Shown one piece after another: positions 1 to 6,003 of a DNA stretch of 18,827 nt. This DNA is from Acholeplasmataceae bacterium. Its GTDB lineage: Bacteria; Bacillota_I; Bacilli_A; Acholeplasmatales; Acholeplasmataceae. The stretch spans positions 1-18,827 of the forward strand of contig JAFGTI010000033.1 in NCBI GenBank assembly GCA_016934175.1, in the 5' to 3' direction. Position numbers and translations under genes: made by a program. Numbering within the stretch: the stretch's first letter is position 1; each line of letters starts with the position of its first letter. Under the pieces are notes generated by a model. The model did no database searches. It was not told the origin of the DNA and saw nothing but the letters and a program-made list of their open reading frames with translations.

Positions 1-17
1 CTAATTTTGGAAACCAC

Positions 18-55
18 ATCATGACCCTACAATTTTTGAAAGGTCATTTCATGAT
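18..55. repeat. Imperfect palindrome with paired TCATGA sites
   Basis: ATGACC (21-26) is complementary to GGTCAT (42-47) across a 15-base loop. A TCATGA palindrome occurs at 19-24 and again at 49-54, 30 bases apart, which is about three helical turns. No T-run follows on either strand, so this does not look like a terminator. It may be a protein-binding site for a gene beyond the left edge, or it may be chance in A+T-rich DNA. Confidence 0.25.
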
Positions 56-60
56 TTACC

Positions 61-87
61 CTCTAATTATTTAAAGAGCCTTTTTTT
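61..87 (+). terminator. Weak candidate terminator, plus-strand orientation
   Basis: CTCT (61-64) pairs with AGAG (75-78), with two further A-T pairs inside, followed by CC and seven T. The stem is short and A+T-rich. Only the + strand orientation has the T-run, and no + strand gene is visible here, so its use is doubtful. No clear terminator for the minus-strand antiporter is visible downstream of its stop. Confidence 0.2.
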
Positions 88-88
88 A

Positions 89-1342
89 TTATTTTTGATC
101 ATTGATTTGAGCAACATCTGTAATAACTTGACTTTCAAACTCTCTAGATTCTCCAGCAACTTCTAAAGTTTTTTTAAATACAATAGGTCCGACCAATTCG
201 AAGAATAGAATACCTGCTAGAACAATTGTACTTACCAAGATGGATTCGGCTTCAGGAAATAATGATGCTACAGCAACAAGCATACCAATTTCAACACCAC
301 CTTGGGGTAATAAACAAAGTCCTACAGAATTTCTTACTACTTTAGGCGACTTTGCCATAACAGCACCAACATAAGCGCCACCGATCTTTCCAATTGATCT
401 AAAGACTATATAGATAATTGCAATTATTCCAGCACTTTCCAATACTGAAAGTGAAAGTTGAGCACCTGCTAAGGTGAAAAATATGATAATAAGTGGTCCG
501 CTGAAGTTAGATAGTGCTGCACCTTGAATTTCAAATGTTTCTTTTTTAATAAAGTTAGTAAATGCCATACCAATCATCATCGGTGTTAAAATCATCGATA
601 AAGCAAATGTGTGAGCTAACCATATTGAAAAGAGAACCGTAGATAAAGATAAAACTAGATATGCAATATAACGTTCTCTTTTAACTAGTTTATTTACAAA
701 TAATTTTGAACACAATCCTAAAAAACTACCTAAAATGACACCTATAATAATAGATAAGGTTACTTCGATTAATGGTTCAATGATAGCAGAATGAAAATTG
801 AGGTTCTCACCATTAATTAAACCAACTGCTATAGTAATAAACAAACCAAAGATAATAACCCCAAAAATATCATCAATCCCGGTGATAGGTACTACAGAAT
901 CAACTACAGGTCCTTTGGCTCTTAATTTTTTTACCATGACAATGATTGGTGCAGGAGCTGTTGCAGTAGCAATAGCTGATAAAGTAAGTGCTAACCACAT
1001 TCTTCCGTCAATCAAGTAAACTGCAGCGAAAACAATTACCGCAGTTGCTATAGCTTGGACACTGGTAATTGTAAAAATTGAGCGTCCACTCTTTCTAACT
1101 TTAGGTATCCATAATTCAGTACCAATTTGATATGCAATAATTCCTAATACAAAATTGGTTATCACATCGAAACTAACCAAAGTCGTTTCTGTTATTAAAT
1201 TTAGAATTGAAGGTCCCAAAATGATACCAGCAATAATGTATCCTGTTATTTCTGGTATTTTAATTAGCTCAGCTAATTTTCCAAAAATAAATCCTAAAAG
1301 TAATGTAACCGATAAAAAAAGTAAAAACACATAAATATCCAT
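89..1342 (-). CDS. CPA2-family cation/proton antiporter
   Basis: Predicted integral membrane monovalent cation:proton antiporter of the Kef/NapA-like CPA2 family, exchanging Na+ or K+ for H+. The protein is almost wholly hydrophobic with about 12 membrane segments. A GIDDIFG stretch around residue 155 carries the adjacent Asp pair that binds the ion in this family, and an ATAPAPI stretch precedes it. At 417 residues it ends after the membrane domain and a short polar tail: there is no TrkA-N/RCK domain as in full Kef or KefB-like proteins. The start was set at the second Met (MDIYVF): AAGGAGA at 1354-1360 lies about 12 bases upstream of it, whereas the ATG at 1352-1354 directly abuts the SD and could not be used. 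It is monocistronic, with a leader of about 115 bases. Na+ versus K+ selectivity cannot be told from sequence. Confidence 0.87.
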   Translation of the reverse strand: MDIYVFLLFLSVTLLLGFIFGKLAELIKIPEITGYIIAGIILGPSILNLITETTLVSFDVITNFVLGIIAYQIGTELWIPKVRKSGRSIFTITSVQAIATAVIVFAAVYLIDGRMWLALTLSAIATATAPAPIIVMVKKLRAKGPVVDSVVPITGIDDIFGVIIFGLFITIAVGLINGENLNFHSAIIEPLIEVTLSIIIGVILGSFLGLCSKLFVNKLVKRERYIAYLVLSLSTVLFSIWLAHTFALSMILTPMMIGMAFTNFIKKETFEIQGAALSNFSGPLIIIFFTLAGAQLSLSVLESAGIIAIIYIVFRSIGKIGGAYVGAVMAKSPKVVRNSVGLCLLPQGGVEIGMLVAVASLFPEAESILVSTIVLAGILFFELVGPIVFKKTLEVAGESREFESQVITDVAQINDQK

Positions 1343-1464
1343 TAAAACAAGCATCTCCTTTTGTATTTTAACATCATGTCAATTAATCTCCATCAACCCG
1401 TTCAATAAGGATTTTTAGTGTAACCAACAGTATATGTTATCTGTTTTGAATTTTGTCCATTCTT

Positions 1465-1493
1465 ATTATAATACAAATCACTCTTTTTTAACA
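1465..1493 (-). promoter_or_regulatory. Candidate promoter of the antiporter gene
   Basis: A perfect TATAAT on the minus strand (ATTATA at 1465-1470) lies 17 bases downstream of a poor -35 (TGTTAA on the minus strand, + strand 1488-1493). Transcription would begin near 1458 and leave a leader of about 115 bases before the antiporter start. The leader shows only short, weak inverted repeats (AACAG/CTGTT; AATCC/GGGTT); I recognise no riboswitch class in it. Confidence 0.5.
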
Positions 1494-1530
1494 GGAAATA
1501 ATTTTGTTACTATTAAATATATTTTATTGC

Positions 1531-1556
1531 AAAAAAAAGGAAGCTTGGGCTTCCTT
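1531..1556 (-). terminator. Strong intrinsic terminator after hpf
   Basis: On the minus strand AAGGAAGC pairs with GCTTCCTT (8 bp) around a CCAA loop and is followed by an unbroken run of T (A-run 1531-1538 on the + strand). The stem begins inside the hpf stop codon. It closes the EF-G-like/ComF-like/hpf transcription unit. Confidence 0.93.
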
Positions 1557-2106
1557 ATAGACTATGAGTTTCAATGATTGCATAATCTCCATCATGTCTG
1601 CGATAAACAACATTGGTTTTTGACGTTTCTTTATCAAGGAACACATAGAAATCATGTCCTGACAACTCCATCGCTGCAATCGCTTCATTGATTGTCATTG
1701 GTTTTAATTCAATTTTTTTATTTTTTACCAGTTGGCTAGCTAGAATATCTTTTTCTAAAGATTCAATATCAAATTCATTTGAATACGCTTGTTTAATACC
1801 TTCTTTTTCAAGATTGTGTTTCAGTTTATCTTTGTGTCTTCTAATTTGAGCTACAAGCTTATCATTTGCCTTATCAATCGCAGCGTACATATCAAAATCT
1901 GACACTTCAGCACGCAAGACATTTCCTTTTGTAGGAATTGTAACTTCAACCTTGTGGTGATCTTTATATACTTTACACACCACTCTAACCTCAGATACTA
2001 CTTCTGGACCAAAGAAGGAAATTACTTTAGTAAATCTCTTTTCAGCATATTCCTTGATGGCTGCAGTTGGAACAAAACCATTTTTACCCAATACTTCAAA
2101 TTTCAT
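1555..2106 (-). CDS. hpf: Ribosome hibernation promoting factor, long form
   Basis: Ribosome-associated stress factor that binds the 30S decoding region and, through its C-terminal domain, dimerises 70S ribosomes into inactive 100S particles. At 183 residues it is the long form typical of Firmicutes. The N-terminal RaiA/HPF domain (about 1-100) is a basic alpha/beta fold, here starting MKFEVLGKNG. After a charged linker, residues about 130-183 carry the dimerisation domain with LKPMTINEAIAAMELSGHDF and the typical VVYRRHDGDYAIIE ending. The start is supported by AAGGAG six bases upstream. Its ATG overlaps the TGA of the upstream ComF-like gene (ATGA), so translation is probably coupled. It is the last gene before a strong terminator. 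Confidence 0.96.
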   Translation of the reverse strand: MKFEVLGKNGFVPTAAIKEYAEKRFTKVISFFGPEVVSEVRVVCKVYKDHHKVEVTIPTKGNVLRAEVSDFDMYAAIDKANDKLVAQIRRHKDKLKHNLEKEGIKQAYSNEFDIESLEKDILASQLVKNKKIELKPMTINEAIAAMELSGHDFYVFLDKETSKTNVVYRRHDGDYAIIETHSL

Positions 2107-2480
2107 AGTTTTTCTCCTTTTTCTATATTTTCATAAAGCGTCAGTAGATAAATATCTCCGAGCTTTAGAGAATCCATCTGATGATATAATTTTTCATCTA
2201 GTTGATCTTGATAAATGAACAAATTATTTGTGTGACTTTTCATAAAATCTATATAATAAGGTTTCATCATAGACATGTAAGCCAATCCAGATAGCTTATT
2301 TCGACTGACTAACATCGAATGATGATAGATAATTCCTTCTTGAATTGGAAGAATCTCTAGTCGGGGAATAAGTGGGTTTTCTAAATAGCAATTCTCACAT
2401 ATATGATGAATCTCAGGATGAAATAAGTTGATTATGTTTTTTTTAGTTTTAACTTTCTTTCTACAAATCTCACATTGCAT
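2103..2480 (-). CDS. Short ComFC-like zinc-finger protein
   Basis: A 125-residue protein beginning with a CxxC-x21-CxxC zinc-ribbon (Cys3, Cys6, Cys28, Cys31), the arrangement found at the N terminus of ComFC/ComF amidophosphoribosyltransferase-like competence proteins. The rest does not show the phosphoribosyltransferase core or its PRPP-binding acidic loop, and the protein is about half the usual ComFC length. Its place directly before hpf matches the comF-yvyD neighbourhood of Bacillus and relatives, which supports descent from comFC. It has an excellent SD (AGGAGG, seven bases from ATG), but that SD lies inside a hairpin. It overlaps hpf by four bases. The function is unknown; competence or DNA uptake should not be assumed. 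Confidence 0.6.
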   Translation of the reverse strand: MQCEICRKKVKTKKNIINLFHPEIHHICENCYLENPLIPRLEILPIQEGIIYHHSMLVSRNKLSGLAYMSMMKPYYIDFMKSHTNNLFIYQDQLDEKLYHQMDSLKLGDIYLLTLYENIEKGEKL

Positions 2481-2481
2481 A

Positions 2482-2515
2482 ACAAGCCCTCCTAATTGAT
2501 ATTAGTTGGGCTTGT
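2482..2515 (-). promoter_or_regulatory. Hairpin enclosing the SD of the ComF-like gene
   Basis: ACAAGCCC (2482-2489) pairs perfectly with GGGCTTGT (2508-2515). After a two-by-two internal loop, CTAAT (2492-2496) pairs with ATTAG (2501-2505) around a four-base loop. On the minus-strand transcript the hairpin starts six bases after the EF-G-like stop and its 3' arm contains the AGGAGG of the next gene (2488-2493). No U-run follows, so it is not an intrinsic terminator. It could hide the ribosome-binding site until opened by a ribosome or ligand, or protect the mRNA after processing. Confidence 0.7.
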
Positions 2516-2521
2516 GACCGA

Positions 2522-4579
2522 TTACTTTTTATAAGCTTCGACAATTTTATCAATCAGGTTATGAGGAACTTCTTCATATTTAATAAATTCACGTGAAAAT
2601 GAACCACTACCTTGAGTCATCGCTTTTAAATCTATAGCATATTTTACAATTTCCGCTTCGGGAACTTCTGCAATTACAACTTGATAACCATCTGCTTGAT
2701 TCATACCAAGCACACGACCTCGACGTTTGTTCATATCACCCATGACATCACCAACAAATTGGTCCTTAATTGTAACTTCTACTTTTACAATAGGTTCCAA
2801 TATCGTAGGTTGACATGTTTTGATTGCATCTTTAAACGCAAGAGCAGCAGCTAATTTGAATGATAATTCATTGGAGTCAACTTGATGGTATGATCCATCA
2901 TACAAAGTTGCTTTAATATTAATAACTGGGAATCCTGCTAAAGGACCATGCTCAAATGTTTCAAGCAATCCCTTTTCAACAGCTGGGAAGTAATTTCTTG
3001 GAACTGCACCTCCAAAGACATCTTCTTCAAATTCGAAAATTTCACGAGATGGTTCAAATTTAATCCATACATGACCAAATTGCCCTGCTCCTCCAGATTG
3101 TTTCTTATGTTTTCCTTCAGCTTGGACTGATTTCTTAATTGTTTCACGATAAACGATTTTTTGATCATCAATATCAACATCTACTTTAAACATTGTCTTC
3201 ATTCTTTCAAGAACATATGCTAGATGTGTCATACCTTGTCCACCTAATAACAATTGAGAAGTTTCTTTATTTCTCTTAATTTCAAATGTTGGGTCTTCTT
3301 GATTAATTCTGTGTAAAGCCATTGAAATTTTATCTTCATCATTTTGATGTTTCGGATGAACAGCAATATAAATGACTGGTGTTGGGATTTTGACTGGTTC
3401 ATAAATGATTGGGCTTTTAGAATCTGTAAGTGTATCACCGGTTTCAATACCATCAATTTTGGCAACAGCTGCCATATCACCAGCATGAAAGAGATCTATT
3501 TGAATTTGATTTTTACCACGAAGAGCAAATAGGTTACTAATCTTCTTAGATTCACCCTTGTTTGATATAATGACTTCTTGGCCAACCTTCATTGTGCCAG
3601 AATTAATTTTAAGAATGTTGATAGCACCCATAAATGGGTCAACAGTAGTTTTAAATACATATGCAGAAAATGGTTCATCATCATGCGTTAATCTAGTTAG
3701 TTTTTCACCTGTTTTAGCATCTTTACCTGTTAAAGGACTTAACTCATCTGGTGCTGGTAAGTAATCAATAAGCATATTAAGCATTGTTTTAATACCAATA
3801 GTCTTTGTTGCACTACCTACCACAACTGGTGTCAATTCGCCTTGAATAATACCATTGCGTAAAACTTGTTTAACTTTATCTTCAGGTATTTCTTCCCCTG
3901 ATAAATATAAATCTAATAATTCTTCTGATGTTTCTGCGACACTTTCAATAATCATATTATGAAGTTCATCAACTTTGGGTTTCTTTTCTTCCCAAATCTC
4001 TTCATCGTGACAATCAGTACCATCATAAATTCTAGCCTTCATATCAATAACATTGACGAAACCCTCAAAATCATCTTGGTGACCTATTGGCCAGCAGAAT
4101 GGAACTGCTTTTTTACCTAATTTTTCACGAATTTCTTCCAAAACTTCTTCAAACTTAACGTTTTCTTTATCCATTTTATTGACATAAAGAATGGCTGGGA
4201 TATGACGTTTTCTTACTTCATTCCAAACACGTTCTGTACCAACTTCAACACCTTTACTAGCATCGATTAAAATCACAGCACCCTTTACAACTTCTAGTGC
4301 TTGACTCAAATCACCAATAAATTCATCACTTCCTGGAACATCTATAAAGTTTAACTTATAGTCTTCCCATTCTACTGGAATGACTGAAAGTGAAAGACTT
4401 GTTTGCTTTGTCTGTTCTTCAACTAAATAGTCTGAAACTGTGTTCTTGCGTTCAACTTCTCCCTTTTTATCAATTGCCTTGCCCACATAAAGTAGCGCTT
4501 CGGAAATACTGGTTTTGCCTGAACCTTGATGTCCTAAAATAGCGATGTTGCGTATTTCTTTGGTGGTGTACTCTTTCAT
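2522..4579 (-). CDS. EF-G-like translational GTPase (FusA2-type paralogue)
   Basis: A 685-residue five-domain translation factor GTPase resembling elongation factor G, but of the divergent EF-G-like branch. The G1 motif is GHQGSGKTS (16-24), the G4 motif NKMD (134-137), and a GSA-type G5 follows. Domain IV contains KQSGGAGQFGHVW, close to the EF-G pattern. The G3 motif reads DVPGS instead of DTPGH, so the catalytic His of EF-G is Ser (84), and switch I lacks the usual RGITI block. The start MKEYTTKEI was chosen because AGGAGG lies six bases upstream; the longer frame from 4645 runs through the promoter. It lies at the head of a unit with the ComF-like gene and hpf. It should not be the housekeeping EF-G; a role on stressed or hibernating ribosomes is only inferred. 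Confidence 0.88.
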   Translation of the reverse strand: MKEYTTKEIRNIAILGHQGSGKTSISEALLYVGKAIDKKGEVERKNTVSDYLVEEQTKQTSLSLSVIPVEWEDYKLNFIDVPGSDEFIGDLSQALEVVKGAVILIDASKGVEVGTERVWNEVRKRHIPAILYVNKMDKENVKFEEVLEEIREKLGKKAVPFCWPIGHQDDFEGFVNVIDMKARIYDGTDCHDEEIWEEKKPKVDELHNMIIESVAETSEELLDLYLSGEEIPEDKVKQVLRNGIIQGELTPVVVGSATKTIGIKTMLNMLIDYLPAPDELSPLTGKDAKTGEKLTRLTHDDEPFSAYVFKTTVDPFMGAINILKINSGTMKVGQEVIISNKGESKKISNLFALRGKNQIQIDLFHAGDMAAVAKIDGIETGDTLTDSKSPIIYEPVKIPTPVIYIAVHPKHQNDEDKISMALHRINQEDPTFEIKRNKETSQLLLGGQGMTHLAYVLERMKTMFKVDVDIDDQKIVYRETIKKSVQAEGKHKKQSGGAGQFGHVWIKFEPSREIFEFEEDVFGGAVPRNYFPAVEKGLLETFEHGPLAGFPVINIKATLYDGSYHQVDSNELSFKLAAALAFKDAIKTCQPTILEPIVKVEVTIKDQFVGDVMGDMNKRRGRVLGMNQADGYQVVIAEVPEAEIVKYAIDLKAMTQGSGSFSREFIKYEEVPHNLIDKIVEAYKK

Positions 4580-4618
4580 CCTAAACCTCCTGTAATCGTT
4601 TGCATTTTCTATACTCAT

Positions 4619-4627
4619 ATTATAGCA
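4619..4627 (-). promoter_or_regulatory. Extended -10 promoter of the EF-G-like/hpf unit
   Basis: On the minus strand the sequence reads TGC then TATAAT, a perfect extended -10. No good -35 is seen at 16-18 bases (the nearest T-rich stretch is ATTTGT), as expected for an extended -10 promoter. The predicted start near 4612 leaves a leader of about 33 bases. It is the mirror image of the yidD promoter on the other strand. Confidence 0.7.
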
Positions 4628-4672
4628 TAAAATTAAGTTCAACAAATTGATTTAATTCCAAATTAATGAAAT

Positions 4673-4701
4673 TTCACATAAGTCATAAAAGATGCTATAA
4701 T
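4673..4701 (+). promoter_or_regulatory. Promoter of yidD
   Basis: TTCACA (4673-4678, one mismatch from TTGACA) lies 17 bases before TATAAT (4696-4701), which is preceded by the extended -10 element TGC. This is the best promoter of the window. Initiation near 4708 would leave a leader of only about nine bases before the yidD ATG at 4717, with GGTGA as the only SD-like sequence. Confidence 0.75.
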
Positions 4702-4716
4702 ATAAACGGTGAAAAT

Positions 4717-4959
4717 ATGAGAAAATTAGCTATTAAATTAATTGAATGGTATCAAAAAGAAATCTCTCCACATAGCAATCACAAATGTAGACATACTCCC
4801 ACTTGTTCTGCCTATGCAAAAGAGTGTTATGTTAGGTTTAATTTTATTAAAGCTTCTTTTTTAACTACAAAACGAATATTAACTTGCAATCCATTGTTTA
4901 AACCAAAATATGATCCAGTACCTGAAAAGAAGATAAAAAAACAAAAATTATTAAAATAA
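4717..4959 (+). CDS. yidD: YidD membrane protein insertion efficiency factor
   Basis: A small 80-residue protein of the YidD/DUF37 family, which sits at the inner face of the membrane and assists YidC-dependent insertion of membrane proteins. Recognisable family features run in order: LIEWYQKEISPH, the CRHTPTCSAYA block with conserved Cys, KRILTCNP, and DPVP near the end, followed by a lysine-rich tail. The conserved glycines found near YG and GG in many homologues are replaced. The start MRKLAIKLIEWY fits the family N terminus. An in-frame ATG at 4666 lies upstream of and within the promoter and was rejected. It is the only + strand gene, transcribed alone and divergently from the EF-G-like gene rather than beside rnpA/yidC as in many bacteria. 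Confidence 0.9.
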   Translation: MRKLAIKLIEWYQKEISPHSNHKCRHTPTCSAYAKECYVRFNFIKASFLTTKRILTCNPLFKPKYDPVPEKKIKKQKLLK

Positions 4960-5022
4960 TTCTTTGATTTTTTCATATATTATTATATCGTTATTTCAAT
5001 TAATAAATTTATAGATAAGAAC

Positions 5023-5271
5023 TTAAAAAAAGTATTTATTTCTAATAGCAAAAGTAACATAGCCAGTTAAAAATGAAACAATTAACGGCCAGAAATAATA
5101 TTCAAATATTCTAAAAAAATCTGACCAACTACTGAATATCTCACCTGCAAATAAAATGAAAAATACAAAGAACAAAATCAGAAACAATAAATTGAATTGT
5201 TTTATACTGTCAATAATTCTCATTAGTAAAACACCCATTATAATGAGCACTCCATAATAAATAATAATCAT
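5023..5271 (-). CDS. Small membrane protein, unknown function
   Basis: An 82-residue, very hydrophobic protein with three likely membrane segments (about residues 1-18, 27-46 and 62-78) separated by short polar turns, including EIFSSWSDFFRIFEYYFW before the third. I do not recognise a family. The ATG at 5269-5271 was preferred over an in-frame TTG at 5283: a G-rich weak SD (GGGGG) lies six bases before the ATG. It has its own extended -10 promoter at 5312-5320 and sits between the V-ATPase terminator and yidD, so it is probably transcribed alone. Promoter, start and hydrophobic pattern agree, so it is probably a real gene, but nothing indicates its role. No clear terminator follows it. Confidence 0.6.
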   Translation of the reverse strand: MIIIYYGVLIIMGVLLMRIIDSIKQFNLLFLILFFVFFILFAGEIFSSWSDFFRIFEYYFWPLIVSFLTGYVTFAIRNKYFF

Positions 5272-5311
5272 ATATACCCCCAAATCTCAACATTAGTTTT
5301 TATTTATTTCA

Positions 5312-5320
5312 ATTATAGCA
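5312..5320 (-). promoter_or_regulatory. Extended -10 promoter of the small membrane protein gene
   Basis: The minus strand reads TGC-TATAAT, identical to the -10 regions of the EF-G-like and yidD promoters. No convincing -35 is present. Initiation near 5305 gives a leader of about 34 bases. It lies just downstream of the V-ATPase operon terminator, which supports separate transcription. Confidence 0.65.
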
Positions 5321-5342
5321 TATACGATGAAGTTTAATTATT

Positions 5343-5380
5343 AAAAAAGCCAATGATTATTTTTCATTGGCTAATTTTTT
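5343..5380 (-). terminator. Strong, possibly bidirectional terminator of the V-ATPase operon
   Basis: On the minus strand AGCCAATGA pairs with TCATTGGCT (9 bp) around a seven-base loop and is followed by T-residues (A-run 5343-5348 on the + strand). A T-run after the stem on the + strand (5375-5380) means it could stop transcription in both directions. The ntpD stop codon (5357-5359) lies in the hairpin loop. Confidence 0.93.
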
Positions 5381-6001
5381 TTGTTTTTTTGCTTCTTCTT
5401 TTTGACTCTTGATTACTTTTTGAATAGAGAAAGCTTCTCTTTCTTTTTCTTCTAAGGCTTCAGTAATATATTTAATATTTTCTTCAAAACGTGGAATAAC
5501 GACATTTTCAAGAGCATTAGCTCTTTTTTGTGCTTTTCTGATTGCATTAGCTAGTCTATAAGTTGAGTTATCAACTTCAGCTAATTTAATTGTTAAATCT
5601 CTAACTTTCAAAAAACACTTATATGCATAATCAAATTTAGTATTTGTATGACTAATTCCATAAGCTATTCTGATTTCTTCACTCTCATAGGATACACGTG
5701 GTATATCAACACCCATTACACTCTTATAACTAACTGATATTCCTGAGGTAATCGGTATTGACTTGGCAATATCACTGACGATTCCTAAAGTGATATTAGC
5801 TTCTTGGAGGGCTTGATAAGCTTTTTTATACGTCACGGATAATTCGTTTCTTAAAATTCGAACATCTTCAATTAGACTCATCATTTCACGTATCAAAATA
5901 TTTCTTTTCCGGTCCATGAGTTCAAAACCTTTATGGGCAAGTTGGTTAGACTTGACAAGTGTCATTAAATTTCCTTTGGTTGGAAAAACATGATCGTTCA
6001 T
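5357..6001 (-). CDS. ntpD: V-type ATPase subunit D
   Basis: Central rotor shaft of the V1 part, turning inside the A3B3 head and connecting through F and C to the membrane c-ring. The 214-residue length is normal. The N-terminal PTKGNL motif and following basic helix (LAHKGFELMDRKRNILIREMM), together with the long C-terminal helix ending in a Lys-rich tail, are typical; the molecule is essentially two long antiparallel coiled-coil helices with a middle insert. It starts two bases after the ntpB stop, with AAGGGA within the end of ntpB as SD, so it is translationally coupled. It is the last gene of the operon and its stop codon is inside the terminator hairpin. Confidence 0.95.
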   Translation of the reverse strand: MNDHVFPTKGNLMTLVKSNQLAHKGFELMDRKRNILIREMMSLIEDVRILRNELSVTYKKAYQALQEANITLGIVSDIAKSIPITSGISVSYKSVMGVDIPRVSYESEEIRIAYGISHTNTKFDYAYKCFLKVRDLTIKLAEVDNSTYRLANAIRKAQKRANALENVVIPRFEENIKYITEALEEKEREAFSIQKVIKSQKEEAKKQKKLANEK

Positions 6002-6003
6002 AA

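Noticed and set aside
2482..2515. Intrinsic terminator after the EF-G-like gene
   Set aside because: The stem is good but is followed by TATG and coding sequence with no U-run.
2938..3180. Open frames of 60-80 codons on either strand inside the EF-G-like gene, and similar ones inside the antiporter, ATPase subunits B, E and I, and cvfB
   Set aside because: They lie fully or almost fully within well-supported genes, lack ribosome-binding sites and have shadow-like composition.
2522..4579. Housekeeping elongation factor G (fusA)
   Set aside because: The G1, switch I and G3 motifs deviate from EF-G, and no rpsL/rpsG/tuf neighbours are present.
4580..4645. Longer N terminus for the EF-G-like protein
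   Set aside because: The extension overlaps the promoter, lacks an SD and is not family-like; the ATG at 4577-4579 has AGGAGG at proper spacing.
4666..4716. Upstream in-frame ATG extending yidD by 17 codons
   Set aside because: It would place the yidD promoter inside the coding region, and the extra residues do not fit the family N terminus.
4960..5022. Terminator for yidD
   Set aside because: The A+T-rich stretch has T-runs but no stable stem could be found.
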